NCBI GenBank assembly: GCA_008360975.2
Contig: CM039183.1
Coordinates: forward strand, 80,016,350-80,080,349
DNA from: Lichenostomus cassidix
Taxonomy: Eukaryota > Chordata > Aves > Passeriformes > Meliphagidae
Reading direction: 5' to 3'
DNA length: 64,000 nt
Part shown: piece by piece, positions 1 to 13,271 of the stretch
How positions within the stretch are numbered: position 1 is the first letter of the stretch
How the letters are laid out: each line of letters starts with the position of its first letter
Position numbers and translations under genes: made by a program
The notes under the pieces: model-generated
Database searches by the model: none
What the model was told of the DNA's origin: nothing
Seen by the model: the letters and a program-made list of their open reading frames with translations, nothing else

Positions 1-2587
1 TTATCCAAATGTACTTTGGCTGAGCAATATTTTAGTGGAGTTGAGCCCCAGCATTCATGTCTTTCCAGCTCTGATGGAGTAATAATTATATCCATGTTGT
101 TGCTGGTATATGTTATGATATTCCAGCAACTTCAATTACATTTTGAAGACATCTTTCTCTTTTGGAAATTGTTCAGTCACTTAGAGGCACTTCTGTTAAA
201 TCTGTACAACAGACATTAAGTGCTGAAATCAGCTGCATTCCCCATCTGTGTGTATTAGTCATTTTGCACATCCTGAATATTGTTGACAACAATTGAAAAA
301 CTCTGGCAGGGATTACTATTATTTGTGAATAATCATGCAGAGCAATTAATGAGGATCTGATGATGATTGCAGACCCTACTGTCACAGACCAGATTATGCC
401 CATGTTTGTGCCAGCATCAATTAGTTGTAACTCCTTTGAAGTTCATGTTGTTGCCTCTGATTGACATGGATCTAATTGTGAGAAAACTGCAATATTGGAT
501 TTGAACATAAACATATGGCTCCAAGGCTACTATTCTACTCCAAAATCTCTTGAAATTTTTGCATAGCTTGCAGCTGAACCTTAAACTCATCACATTTCCC
601 AGTAGGTGTTACTTTATTTAAATTACATTTTCGTAGATCATGAAGCATCCAGGTGATTTCTGTTGCATTTCTTTGAGCATAGTTGTTTTCTTGTCACTTC
701 TGTCTGACATGCTACAGGGTTGCTGTAAGTTTCTCTCCCTGTTCTGTGTTCATGGAAGGAATTTTGTTGCATGTTTCCACCCCAACAGTCGATTTGCTGA
801 TTCACCCCCTCTTATAGGAGCTTCTAGTGAACACTCTTGTCACGCTAATCCTAGGTCTTGGCACTACGGCTGTTTTCATGCTTTGTTTGCTGTCTTCTGT
901 CTTCCTTCTGCCCTAATTATTATCTGCTTTGTCTGTTTTTTTTCTGTACTGGCACTTTGGAGCTGTTTTCTCCTATCCCTCCTCTCTCAGACAAATGGGT
1001 TGTTTTGCTGGTTAGGGACAGTCATCTCTTTCTTGGATACATGAAAAGCAGAAGTTGCAGCATTTGGCTTGATTGGTTTTATTATCAGTCCTGTACAGAT
1101 TAAACATGGGAATAGAAAAGGTTGTCTTCCCCTAAGAATGAGACAAATGGAAGACCAGAGCAGCAATAGTATTGATCAACAGGGCTTAGAAGTAAATGGT
1201 TTTGTCTTAGGCAGCATATATGGCAGTGACCCTTTTGAAGTTTAGCAGAGAAATTATTATCTTGCACTTTGATAAAAAGCAAGTCAGGGTCACTCGTATC
1301 TGGAACCAGCTATGCTGTAGTCTGGCAGAGAGCAGAAAAAAAAAGGAAAAGAAGCTTTAATGAAGTAGTTCTGTATCCATTTTTATGTAAGGTCAGAAGT
1401 CATCCAGTTACTTCTGCCAAATGACCGACCTCTGTGGTAAGACAATGCTTCCCACTCAGTCTAGAATAGTAACTGGAGGTTTCATCCCCAATTGCTTTTT
1501 AGATCTTTAAACACTGCACATTTAAGTTGAAGACAGTTCTATTTTAAAATTACATGAGTGATTCACAACATTAAGTGAATCAAGGCTAGAAACTGCAGTG
1601 TCTATCCATAGAGACATTATTCAGCTTTTTTTATAAGACATTTCAGTGTTTCATAATTACAGGATGAGAATCCCACTCCTCTATTTAATTCAATCAGTTA
1701 TAATTGCCTTGAAACCACAGAGCATATTTAACTCTATTTTCTGCTGTGACTCAATCTAGAAATACCTGTACAGGGAAATGATTTCTAATAGTTGACATGC
1801 TCATCATTCTAATGCCAAAAAAAGTCATAATGAAACCCAATTTGTACAAGGAACGAGGATCACATTTTTATCTCGGGGACAGTTAAATGTAAGAACAATT
1901 TACCTGAGAACATGCTAGATTCTTATCACTTCCACTCTTCAAATCATAACTAGATTACTTTTTAGAAGATGTACTGTAGCTCAAAGAAAAGTTTCAATCT
2001 TGATAGCAAAACTACTGGGTGAAGTCATACTGAAATAATCTTATTAATACCTTGTAGTTCTAAAATACCTGTTGTTCAGTAATAAACAAGAATTGCTATT
2101 TGACTGATCAGGGAAGGATGCAAAAAATCTTAGTCAGATTCAGAAACAAGTGGAGTGATGGATTCTTCATATATATTAAATGTATTTGTGTGTGCATAGG
2201 TATGTATATATGTACATCCAGCTGACATTATAAGCAGTGTTCAAAAAACAAATACACAGAGGTGGCTATAAGTAATGGCCATGTGATTTTAAAAAACGAC
2301 CTTTGGATCCCAAGAGTTTCCAACAGGTTTCCAAAGTATTCTGCCTGCTGCTGGCAGGTGCCTCTCTAGGGATATCCATGTACCAAGCACCACATTCAAC
2401 ACGTTTAAATAAGTGTTTGAGATTCTGTTCACCTTGCCACAGACTGGCCTTTCACTGCTGATCAGAGTGGGAGCTGTGATCAGTTACAAAAGTAATAAAT
2501 CCCACCACATAATGTTAATGGTAATTTCTGAAGATTAAACATACAGAATTTGTACTCTACTAGCCAGTGAACAAGTGAGAGTCCTAT

Positions 2588-2633
2588 TGCTGCCATACAA
2601 TTGCAAAATTTGCTGCCATACAATTGCAAAATA
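2588..2633. repeat. Two-copy tandem duplication, 23-bp unit
   Basis: The unit starting TGCTGCCATACAATTGCAAA occurs twice in direct succession at 2588 and 2611, nearly identical. This is a local replication-slippage type duplication with no gene nearby. Confidence 0.85.
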
Positions 2634-3246
2634 TGCCACAATTTTATGTATGAAGACATCAATTTCTGTGTATCACCTGGCCATTTTTTGAACTAGTATC
2701 ACTAGCCAGAGAAGCAGTATTGCCTAAGTCAATGCAGTATCCAGACCCATGTTTCATTTGCTGTCAAGCATGAGAAGATTGAAGAGATTGTATTCAGAGT
2801 GTGAATAATCAAAGCTACCCAAAAATAGATCATACTTTATGGATACCTGTGCTACTAATTTTGTAAGAGCCAAACCCCATGTGCAGCTGTCAGTTTGCCT
2901 AAATTTATTCCAAACTACAGGGGATTTTTTCCTTCTACATACCTCTCATTTTAGTTTTACCATCTGCAGTTATAGGATGTTTTAGGTATTTTTTCCTAGA
3001 CTATGTTTCAGGTATTGGATCACATTCAGATTCTAGTGCTGCTTTCAGTGTGGCACGGGTGTCTTCACCAATGCAGTCAGCCACTTGGAGCTGTCTTTAA
3101 ATAAATAGCTGGTTGTGGTATTTGTTATTACTTCTCTTTTCCTTCACTCAATCAATTTTCTTCATCCCAGCAAAAAAATTATATTTTATCAAATGTCTAA
3201 TGTCAAAAAAATGTGAATTTTTAAATTTTAATGTTGAAATATATAG

Positions 3247-3275
3247 AGAGAATATCTAATTAATATATATTCTCT
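3247..3275. repeat. Small inverted repeat
   Basis: AGAGAATAT at 3247-3255 is mirrored by ATATTCTCT at 3267-3275, giving perfect 9-bp arms around an 11-base AT-rich loop. It could form a weak hairpin. No transposon ends or target duplication were identified, so it may be chance in AT-rich DNA. Confidence 0.5.
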
Positions 3276-6200
3276 TTTGACTAAAGGTTTTCATCTCTAC
3301 AGAGTACCTGAAAATTCTGGTGGTCACCACCAAGAGAAGGAATGCTTAACATGCATGCGATTTGTATGGCTTTGGGAAATCTAAGATTGGTTCAACATTT
3401 CTATGCCCCATTCAAAAAAGACAACCAGGTTGTGGCAATATTGTATGTTCAACCTTTCTAATTTTTATATAAAAGATTGTTTCAAATATGTATATGACAA
3501 GCTTCTGCCTAAGTTTAATTTGATGTACAGAATATCTTTAAACAGGTTTTCAGCGGCACCCACAGGCAGCACAGGCATTTAATGTAGAAATACAGCCTCA
3601 CTAACAGAAGGACTTAGACTTATTTAGGCAGCCTGGATCTCACTGAAAGCCAGTAATAGTAATTCACATTTTTATCCCTAACGTTCATCTTCCTCTATTT
3701 TTAAATAAATTTGTCAAAGTCTATTAGAAATACCATAAATTGGGAATTATCTTACTGATTTGTAATTTTTCATGTATACCATTAGGTGGCAGGGAACAAT
3801 AAAGATTTACTTGATGAAATACATATGTTGAAATACAGATCTATCAGATTGTTCTCTCCACCCTTTTTGAATCAGATTTCCTGCTGTGAACTGTCAAGAG
3901 CTTTGTTTGGTTAATTATTAAATGACTTACCAACAGGCTCACTGCTTTCATCAAAACTGCTTCAGATTTCATTTTTGTGTAATCCTTTTATGAAATAAGA
4001 AAAAAAATAAAACAAGGCATATTCATCCCACTGAGAGTTCTTTGACAATTAAACATCACCACTGTCATGTATCTACTTCTAACCTCTTCTTCTGCTTCTG
4101 GTCAGGCTAAATCTGGCTGCTGGAAGTAGTCCCTATGCCAGTCTAATTCAGTAGGCATTGGTGGAAGGCGAGAAAATGTATTACTCTTTTGGGAGCCTTG
4201 GTTGTAAGGGCTAGGCTTTTGTTTGGGTCCAGCTATAAATAGGGACCTACATAGCATAGGTACAAAAAGATTGAACTGACAAAGTTTAAATACCCAGATT
4301 GACAGACAGATGGGTGCAAGCAAAAGGATAGGGAATTTATACTGCCAGCAACTTTTGTGTCTCTAAATCTAGCTGGCTGCTGATTTTACAATTGCAGTGG
4401 ATGTCACTTGTGGGAGGGTAGGTGGCAGGAGTCACAGGGCAAGACTTGTCTGCTTGATAACGCACTCAATGATTGATGTATGGGAAGTTAATTGCACTAC
4501 TGGTGACGCTATAGGAGATAAGGAAATCTGTGCTCAGCATTTCCCAGAGATGTGGAATTAAATCCCTTGCAAGAGTAGCCCCTAAGAGATTTATTCTTGT
4601 TCCCTCAAACTCTTCGAGTGCTGTTGGTGGGAACTGTGCCACAGATATTGTCACATGTGCTTAACTGGAAAGCTCCAGAGCAGATTTTTCCATATGTTTA
4701 TGTAATAAACTCATGCCAAAGAAGTAACAATTCCAGAAGATATTATACAGCTGCAGTTTGCCATTCCCATTTGCTAAAATGACACCTGAAAGGTGGAGAA
4801 ACATAGGAGGGGCATTTTGTTGATATGTTATTGATTAGTCTGATATGCAGAGAGATTCAGCTCAATGCAGTTTTAATGTGACAGTGACAGTAAAGTGAGT
4901 GAGTGACCGTAAAGAGACAGAAGTTCATTATTCACAGAAAAATATATGGTAGCAACTCAGAGAACTCTTAACAGTGTGTGTCTCTTATGTCAGAGAAATG
5001 CCTCTGGAAGCAAGGAGTACTTTGTTCCTCGTGTTCAGCCCTGGCATTGCGTGAGAACACTGACAGTAACTATGCAAGCTGTAACCTCACTATTTGTGAA
5101 GCCTGAATGTCTGCTTGAATTAGAATTCAATATTTTTCATCTTAGTCTCTGAGTTTTAGTCACTGTGTTATATCCACACAGTTCAGACATAAGCAATCTT
5201 GTGGGAAACTCTATCTGAAACAGGAATGTTCAATAGTTAAAAATGCCAAACCCAGTAATGATGGTACTACAAGATGACTTAAGCAACATATTCTGTTAAC
5301 TTGGATTGCAGAAAATCAGATTCCTTCCAAATATAAATACTCAGTGCCTGTGCACATCACGGTCCCATGGCCACCATGGCTGTCACCATAAAAGGTGGGT
5401 CATCGTCAACAGCAATTTCTTTCCTTCACAAATAATAGCTACAGATTTCAGAAAGCTGCCAAGCAGGGATGAATCTAACTCAACATGCTATCAGCCTTGG
5501 CATCTAACAGCAGTATTGGTACTCCCAGTGAATCAGTCTAGCAGTCAATCTATTGATCTCCCTGCCCTGTTTATACTTTCTAACTGTGTTGATCATAGAC
5601 CTCCCAGGAAAGATGCAACATGGCCCTGGAGATTATGGGAGAGGAGTTGCAGTGTGTTAGGAAATTGAGCTTGGACACTGTGTGAAACCAAACAAGCAAT
5701 GATTTTTCTGGTGCACTGTGAGCCGTTCAATAATCAAAAAATTCTGTCTTTGAAAGACTGATGAAAAACAGGAGTCATTAAGCAAGTGTGTTTCTCAGAG
5801 GTGATTTTGTTCAGTGGGGCTGTGCAGGCTCTCTGAAGGACAGGCTGCTGGGAACTGCTGGGTGCCATGCAACGCGATATGCGATGCAAGCTGTGAGCAC
5901 ACTGCCATTTGCCCCTGGAGCCTGCAGCACTCTGTGAGCCCTGGGGTGAACTGCGCATGAACTGAGCTCTGTTTGCACATCCTGATGCTGCTGCTTTCAC
6001 TAGCACAGAGCCTAACGGGACATTGGTTAATGCTGTGATTCAGTCTGGGACAAAGGTGGTTTACTTATCTTTGTGGGAAAGGGAGGAACAATCATAATGA
6101 TCAAGCTTAATATTTATTGTGCCTTATATATTTAAAACCACAGATAAGTAGTATGAAGTATTTGGATCTCCAGAAAGGAAAAGTCTTTCCAGTCTGCATA

Positions 6201-6359
6201 ATTCAAATGTGGGTTACCATATGCCTGAAGCTGTAGCAGTGGCTCTTGCTCAGATGAGCTTGGAAGCAAATGACACCAAGGAAGGGCCCTGGGTGTGGGG
6301 AGACCTTTTGGATAGGTTGACAAAGCAGTGCACACCCAGGACACCTTGCAGCTGGCGTC

Positions 6360-6915
6360 CTTAATATGCATCAGACAACGAATACATTGGTTCTGTACAT
6401 CTCCCTTCCCCTATCCCATATGAGTTAAAGGCTAGAAAGTTCTTCTTTGTTCCCTCTAGCTGAGTTTCCCCATTGGGGTTCAAAATTTTGTACCTTCCCT
6501 CCTCACGTCCCCATTGCCTGGCGTCCCTGTCAATCCTGTACCTCTCGTGCTCCTGTTGGTCCTCCTGCGTAAACCCCTCCCATCCTGCTGCCCCTCTTAA
6601 CCCCATGTGCGTGGACATTCTGTGTTCTTGAGCTCCTGGATCCAGCACGCTTGCCAACCCCTCGTGCTCCTTCCCGATTCCATCTGCCTTCTCCACCCTG
6701 CCGTTCCTCCCAATAAACCCTGGATTCCGAGAACGAGAGACTGCATTTCGTCTAATAATCGCCTTGTCTCCTGCTGGACTCTGTCCCCGAAGGCACTCCG
6801 CGCCTGCACCCGCGGGCTCCATTGCAGCGCCCGGTCCGGCTCGTGGGGGTCGCGGCGGCTCGACCGCTTCCGTGTGGTTTCCAGGGCTTGCCGCCTGACG
6901 CAGAGGTGAAGCCAC
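6360..6915 (+). mobile_element. GC-rich endogenous-retrovirus LTR-like block
   Basis: This block is much richer in G+C and CpG than its surroundings. It has a plausible LTR layout on the plus strand: a pyrimidine-rich U3-like part, AATAAA at 6712-6717, then an R/U5-like stretch (GGATTCCGAGAACGAGAGAC) running into a CpG-dense end near 6.85-6.91 kb. The exact ends and a target-site duplication could not be fixed, and no internal retroviral coding sequence adjoins it, so it would be a solo LTR. The 184-codon minus-strand open frame across it is most likely a by-product of the base composition. The alternative is a CpG-rich promoter of an unseen transcript. Confidence 0.45.
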
Positions 6916-9900
6916 ATGAAGCTAGGAAGCACTATTTGTGTTATCAGCCTGTTTTCCTTATGATGTTCTTCACAATTTTATCAGAAATGTCAAGAGCTGC
7001 TTACTCAGCTGAGACCAGCTCAAAAAAAACCTATTGATATTCTGCAACATCTCCTTTTTATAGAAAGCATCAAACAGTTTGGTTTTATTTTTCTTAAACT
7101 GCCTATGTAATAAACTGTAGATTTGTACATTCCAGTGCTTTCTTTTGAGGAAATTAAGTAACTTGCAGTTAAATAAACTGAAAGTAAACTGAAACATATT
7201 TCAGAATGCAAAAAAGGGATAATATTTCACTGTAAAATTATAGGAAAACCCTTGGTCTGAACTAACTCAGATTAATAAATGAAAACAATTTCCTTTGAAA
7301 GAGGGATCTCGGACAGGACAATAGAAGCAAGTTAGCTGGAGAAGTCAAAATATTCAGGAAATCAACAGAACACAGTGTATTTCCTTGCAATATGACTCAT
7401 GCTATCTAACATTTTGCTCTGTCTTCCTTATAGGCTTCTCACATCACCCAGAAATGAGATTAGTGGAAAGAAGGAAGTATGCGTTCTTAGTATTCTTTCC
7501 TTAGCGTGCTGAAAAGATGATAGCAAGAAGTGGGATGAGATAGAAAACAGGAGTGGTTTTGCTCAGGTCTGAAGATACTGGGATGATTTACATTGCAGTA
7601 GAAGAATGCCTAGGGTTGTTTTCCTTCAAATGTGCCAGGAGGTGGTACAAGACCTACTGGTAGTTTCATATGTATTGTCAAAGTTACTGCCTACGACTGC
7701 ACACATTCAGCTTCTTGTGAAAGACTGTTACAGGCAAGACCAAAGGAAAAATTACTCTTGCAAGCAATGCTCTACCTGCCCAAAACAAACAACAGCAAGG
7801 GTGGCTTCTGTAGCAATTTGTAGGAGGAGATCTGAGAATTTTCATCCTTTCTTTAAGGCTTGTATCTAGGAAACTAACCTGAAGGGTAAAAGAGGAAGAA
7901 GCATGCAATTGCAAAACAAATGAACAAAAAAAATACTAACTGATAGAGGAAAAAAAATTGAGAAATTAAATTGCAGTAATGGAAAGGGATGTGAAAAAGC
8001 AGGCAGATGATGGAGTGGCAAAAGAGAAAATTAGGGAAGCCAGTTGCAACAGAGGAGAGGGAGATATGGTTGTGATAGCTAAGAGGTGGAGTCTCAGACA
8101 GAGCAACAAAGCCTTATGTGATACTGACATAGAACAGGAAACAAAATGACCTCCAGGTGAAGGAGAGAACAGATGAAAGCAAATCTGAGATGCACCTCAG
8201 TATCAGAGAGATTCATCTTCTGACTCAGGCAGGTCAAGTGAGCATAATGTTAGCTCATCAGTCAAGAAAGCTCACAAGAAAGTGAGATGTGGACCAGAAG
8301 TTGAACACTGGCTGAGTAGGGATGGCAGGAGGAGCTGTCAGAGGCAGAAAGATAGAGTCACCACTGTTGTCTACAAATGTCTTGCATATCCAACACCTTG
8401 AGTGAGAAAAGCTATTTGAATTGACACTGGTAGTAGAAAGAATGTGCATATAATAAAGTGTTAGTAATCTAGAATTGGAACTCGAAAGTTCTAGAATTAG
8501 AAAGTTTCTAACCATCAGGTCAGGAAGCTCTGTCCCATTATGCGCTGTCCTGTTAGGAACAGGATATACAAACACATCATAGATCATCTTCAGGTGGAGC
8601 CTGGTAAATTGGGGGATGCAATCATATGCACAATTGATAATCCACGATGAGTGAGACCAGATTGGATATTGTAGGAGGACCTTTCTGGTCCCTGCCCTAA
8701 TCTTATTTTCCTAATAATGATGTTGTTGACTCATATATATTGACCAGGACAGGTGCAGACAGACACACATTTGCCTCACTCACTTTTCAAGCCAACTGGA
8801 TGCCACCCACTTCTGGAATCTCTGTAACTGGAGTGGCCCAGGGCTGTACCCAAGTTGTTAAATCTGTGCAAATACATGACTTTCAGATCTGAACTGGCTT
8901 GCTTTTGCCTAACTTGGAGTGTGGGTGAGGGAGTCCACACCTATCAATACACCCTCAGAAGGCTGTGCAGACCTCACATGTTCATGCCTCAGAAGAGTGT
9001 GAAACTACTTAGATTAGGGATGCAGGGACTGTACAGGATGATGAGGACTGAAGATTCCAGAAGAAATATAGTAGCAACATCTGCCAGTCCAGGGTGCCAC
9101 AGCAGCATGGCAGGAACCATGTGCAACATCTCTGTGGTTGCTTCTGTATGACAATGTGGTGGTTGGTAGCAGACTGGTCTGATACGCCAACATTGTGTAC
9201 CATGTCACCAGTAACGACAACTTACTCTTACACCTGTGATTGCCCTCCCAGTTGTGCTGAGTTCCTAGACAGCCCTGCACAGTGGAGATGGAGCCACTGT
9301 TCCTCCTGGTCAGAGCATCCCTTCCTTGTCTGCCATCATACTTTGTGTCATGATCCCAGAAGCTGCATTGCTCCTCAACAAATGTGCAACCCCCTGCTTG
9401 TACTGCAGTGACCACAGCCATCTACTGCATCAAGTTATGTTCCAAGGCACTGACTGATACCTGTATATTTGGAAGCAAACATTTGTCTGTTACCAGTGTA
9501 GGACAGATTACTTTTTATTGCTAAGATCCTGATAAGGAAAGATTATTGGACCCTTCATTGTGTGGTCATCTGCACAAACAAGACCTTTCTTTTCCACACT
9601 AGATTTCCATTTTTCCCTCCTAGTAAAAATCTATGGTTATGTGAGTGTGGGTGGGTTGCACTGTTTCCGCTGTGACTGAAATGGGACCATTCCCACGCTG
9701 CTTGAAGCTTTGCATTCTTGGCTCCTGGGATTAGTTGCTAGCAGATCGCTGTGGCCATGTCTTCCTTTGATGAAGATGTTCTTATCTTAGGTGAGATGTG
9801 GAGTGCTTCATCTTGCAACATTTCTGCTACGCCCCCAGGCAGAGAAAGAGAGAGAGAACACAGGAAGAATGACAACTTGTACTTTCAAAATCACAGCCTC

Positions 9901-11437
9901 ATGAGGACAACAGTTGATAACAAGCCCAAGCAAAACCAAACTAGACTCACCCTCCTCTCCCCTAGCCTACTGGGAAAGATTTACAAAGGATTTCTTTACA
10001 AATAGTTAATTTACAAATCCTCTTTACAGAGGATTTCTTTACAAATAGTAACACTGGTTTCAATGAGATCCATTTTTTGTCATTAAAGGAACTGAAGCTT
10101 CTTAGATTATACATTTATTAGAGAAACTTGTCTCCATTTTTTCCCCTGAGTCAGGCTGCTTTTATCAGCAGACCTGTAATAGAAAAGGGGTATATATTTC
10201 CTTGTGTGCCTCTATTAATATGAAGTAGAGAACCGTACATTTCTCATACCTGTACCCTACAACAATGCCCTGTCTGCAAATAAAATTATGTCTGAGATTA
10301 TGACTTGCAAGTGCTTTCTAGCAAAAGTGAAATTTTAGATTTTGAATGAAATACCTTAGTTTCTACAAAAGTGGCAATAAAGGCGTTCCACAGGAAAAAC
10401 AAAAAACCCAAGCAAAAAAGAAAAAATTCATAGAAATAATAGTATGGGTAGTATAGATAGGACATAGATTTATAAATGTGATGTCCTGTGTGTGCCTTCT
10501 TAGTGATTTATGAGCAGGTGAATAAAATCACAGCATTATCTTTGTTTCCAAGCCTATATCAGGTTTTTGTTATTAGAAATACATGTTTAGCTGAAAGCAT
10601 AAGTCCAAAACCTACTGTTTAAAGAAGACCAAGACTGAAATCCCAGTATGTTTCTGATGTTAATTAGAAGACATTAAAGTTAGTATTGGAGGTGCAAACC
10701 AGATCCAGACCATTTCTACATGTGCCATAGAGGTAAGATTAATCTAATTTTTACCATGTGAATGTTAGGCAATGAATCTCAAATGGTCGGGTGGGCTCCT
10801 TAGCTGTATCAATAGGCAGAGGTAAAGCACTTCATAGTGTGATTCATCCAAAACTAAGGTAGGTGTCTGAGAGAAGGGAGGCTCACCTCCCTCAGAGGGT
10901 GTCCCTCTCCCTGCTGTAGAGAGAGTGCAAGTGACTCTCTTGCAAGGTGGATCCCACCACTGGAAATGGCATGCTAGTTTTGCTACAGGATCAGTGCCTT
11001 ACTTGGTGCTAACTTTTACTCTTCAGTATCTTCTGTATTTATCTTTTCCCTGTCACATGTAGGCTTTTCAAATATTTTATTATGTGCTGCTGAATTTAGC
11101 ACAGAGCACTGAATTTATTAATTTTCAGTGGGTTCTCCTAAGGTTCTCGAATACAGTATTTGTTAGGTCTTTACAAACACTGATTAAAATCTTCAAAGAT
11201 GTGTCAAAAAAGAAAGGCATTATTACTACCACTTCTTTTTACAAAGGAGGAACAAAACCACTTAGATTAGGGTCGTTGAAAGCTTCCTGCACTTGATGTG
11301 TGCACAGATTGATTTTTCAGTGCGTACAGCACTATATATCATTTTGGAAATGTGAGACAGCCTGTTGTGACCTGGATTGCAGCTGTGAGAGCCTATTGAC
11401 TTCTGCAAACCACCCTGTCCCAGGCCTTGTGTTTGCC
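6916..11437. other. Intergenic, no gene seen
   Basis: No exon-like conserved coding stretch was recognised on either strand. The overlapping open frames at 9.0-9.4 kb on both strands look like chance frames in a locally less AT-rich patch. A short direct duplication near 10.0 kb is listed separately. Confidence 0.55.
9987..10049. repeat. Direct duplication of a 20-mer, 43-bp period
   Basis: AGGATTTCTTTACAAATAGT occurs at 9987-10006 and again at 10030-10049, separated by related TTACAAA-rich sequence. This looks like a local tandem duplication followed by drift. Confidence 0.8.
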
Positions 11438-11443
11438 ACTGTG

Positions 11444-11705
11444 TGTGGCTAGCACAGTTTTTCCCATGAGAAGTTTTCTTGTGTTTTGTAAATAAAGATA
11501 AAGTTTGGATGTTTTTGGAACAGTGTCCCAGAACTTGGGCAGTGCAGGCCTGGCCAATCAGGCCTGGGGGAAGGCTTCTGACTGACCAATCTGGGTGACT
11601 TTTGAGAACTCTATAAATGTGATGAAATCAAAACAATAAAGGTCATTCCTTCTTGCCACTGAGAACCGATGCATTCATTACTCTGCTAGCTGCTCAACAG
11701 CGACA
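11444..11705 (+). mobile_element. Solo LTR, family A copy 1
   Basis: A 262-bp element starts TGTGGCTAGCACAG and ends CTCAACAGCGACA. It is flanked by a perfect 6-bp target-site duplication ACTGTG (11438-11443 and 11706-11711). It carries a GACCAAT box, a TATAAAT at 11612 and AATAAA at 11635-11640, the normal order for a retroviral LTR in plus orientation. No gag, pol or env sequence adjoins it, so it is a solo LTR left by LTR-LTR recombination. The 6-bp duplication fits class II (ERVK/alpharetrovirus-like) integrases. Two relatives lie at 16.8 and 52.9 kb. Confidence 0.88.
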
Positions 11706-12954
11706 ACTGTGAAAACCTATAACCTTTCACTCCAGTCAGCACTGTTAGCAGCAGCCTTTTTCTGGGACAATAGTACTCTGGAATAATGCCACTTGAATTT
11801 ACATGGCTGGCCCACAGTCTGTAAGGTGTCACTCATCCAATTTGACTGTAAGAGCATTGTTTCTGGTACTGCAAATCCATTTTAATTCAGGCTCTGCAAT
11901 GATGGTGCTGCAACAAAAGCAGCTGAGCCTTAGCCGACAGCAGCCTCCACCATTGCACAGTTATAACAAATCCCCAGAGCACAGCACAGGCCATTCTTTG
12001 CCCGAAGTAAGGCAGGGAGTCCTGAGGGGAAATCACAAGAGTTTGTAATCAGGTCATTAAAAGAGTTAATGATCATACTCATAAGGAGGCTGGAGTAAGG
12101 TTTCACAAGCAAAATTAATTTACTTTTTCATTTTTGAGTTTGCAAACTTACGTTTCTTCTAACAATTTAAAAATATGTCTTAGACTATTTTGAAAAAGTG
12201 AGCAGCTAGAAGAGGAGAGGTGTCTCTGAGTGAAAGCTCTGCCTGGTTCATCAGCAGCAGTAGGTGCTTTATCTGGCACACTTCCAGCAGCTAAGCTCAC
12301 ACTCTGGGTGATGGCAATACTGTCGTCTCCTGGGCGCTAGAGGGAGATGGGTACTCATACTTCGCTGGTGGATTTCACAGCTGGAGAAACAGTTTTCAAT
12401 TCCAGAAGCTAAAGGAAGTGGTGACAAACCTTTCCTCGTTGCTACTGTCTCCCCCTCTCTGTCTTTTCTTTCTTTCTGGAGTAGGAATTTTCTGTTGTCT
12501 TCGTCTTTCCTTCTGTTCATTTCAGTCTCTGCTTCTTCATTTCAATGTATTATTTCCATTGACTTCTAAAGGCTGTCTGGTGCTGTGCCTTTCTACCTTC
12601 CAGGGAGAGCTCCTGGTTTTGCTCCTAACTTCTGTTCACAATCCCTCACCTCTCCTATTCCTGCCAGTTTCTTGTACCTGTACAGCCTCCACCTTCATAT
12701 GAAGCTTAAATACAGTAAATACAGGTTCTTACTCTGTCCTCAGCAAGACAGTGGTATCTCAGCCTCTTTGGACAGGATACCAAGATTGTTACAACTCATG
12801 CTCCCTACATGATCAGGTCTGTGAGATGGGGAATGTTGGGTTACATAGAGCATTCACTCAAGGTTGTTGAGTTTTTTAACTGCACACATACTAAAGAAGA
12901 TGTGTTTTGTTAAAAACCTATTGAATCAGATCTTGTGGGAGTTCCCTTTGAAGC

Positions 12955-13271
12955 CTAGTATTTGCCTTCGTGGTAGAAGGTGAAGTCATCTTGAAATCCC
13001 AAGATGTTGACCACAATCTTCCCTGTGGAGCAGTAGGCATTCTTTTCAGACAGCTGGTTACACAGGCACACACCAGGCTAAAAGAGTCGTCAGCAAATAC
13101 AACATTGTCTTCCAGGTGAGCCAGGCCATGGGAACTTGTTGGCATCATGCCCTCCAATTCAAGGAGAGCTGAGTTGAAACTGTTGTATATCTTGTAGATA
13201 AAGTCAAAGACCTTGAACAGATTTTGATAAGAAATAAGGCTGTGAGCAGAGACTGTCTGGTGTGCTCTCAT
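12955..13271 (-). pseudogene. Unidentified coding-like relic, possible frameshift
   Basis: On the minus strand an open frame runs from ATG at 13,271 through a stretch that reads like real protein (YKIYNSFNSALLELEG, then LEDNVVFADDSFSLVC). At about 13,060-13,070 a one-base shift moves into another frame that also looks protein-like (CNQLSEKNAYCSTG, then ILGFQDDFTFYHEGKY) and ends in TAG near 12,955. The pattern is what a decayed exon or processed copy with one frameshift would give. I do not recognise the family and no splice signals were established. Chance is a serious alternative. Confidence 0.25.

Larger units (their letters stand above)
1..6359. other. Intergenic, no gene seen
   Basis: AT-rich noncoding sequence. 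Open frames are short and show no family resemblance, and no exon with flanking splice signals was recognised. It contains a 23-bp tandem duplication near 2.6 kb and a small AT-rich inverted repeat near 3.25 kb, listed separately. Confidence 0.6.

Noticed and set aside
6361..6915. 184-codon minus-strand open frame rich in Pro, Ala, Gly and Arg
   Set aside because: It lies across the GC-rich LTR-like block, shows no domain, and runs opposite to the LTR-type poly(A) signal. The length is explained by base composition.
9009..9421. Overlapping 100-135-codon frames on both strands
   Set aside because: Both strands are open at once and neither reads like a conserved protein; treated as chance.
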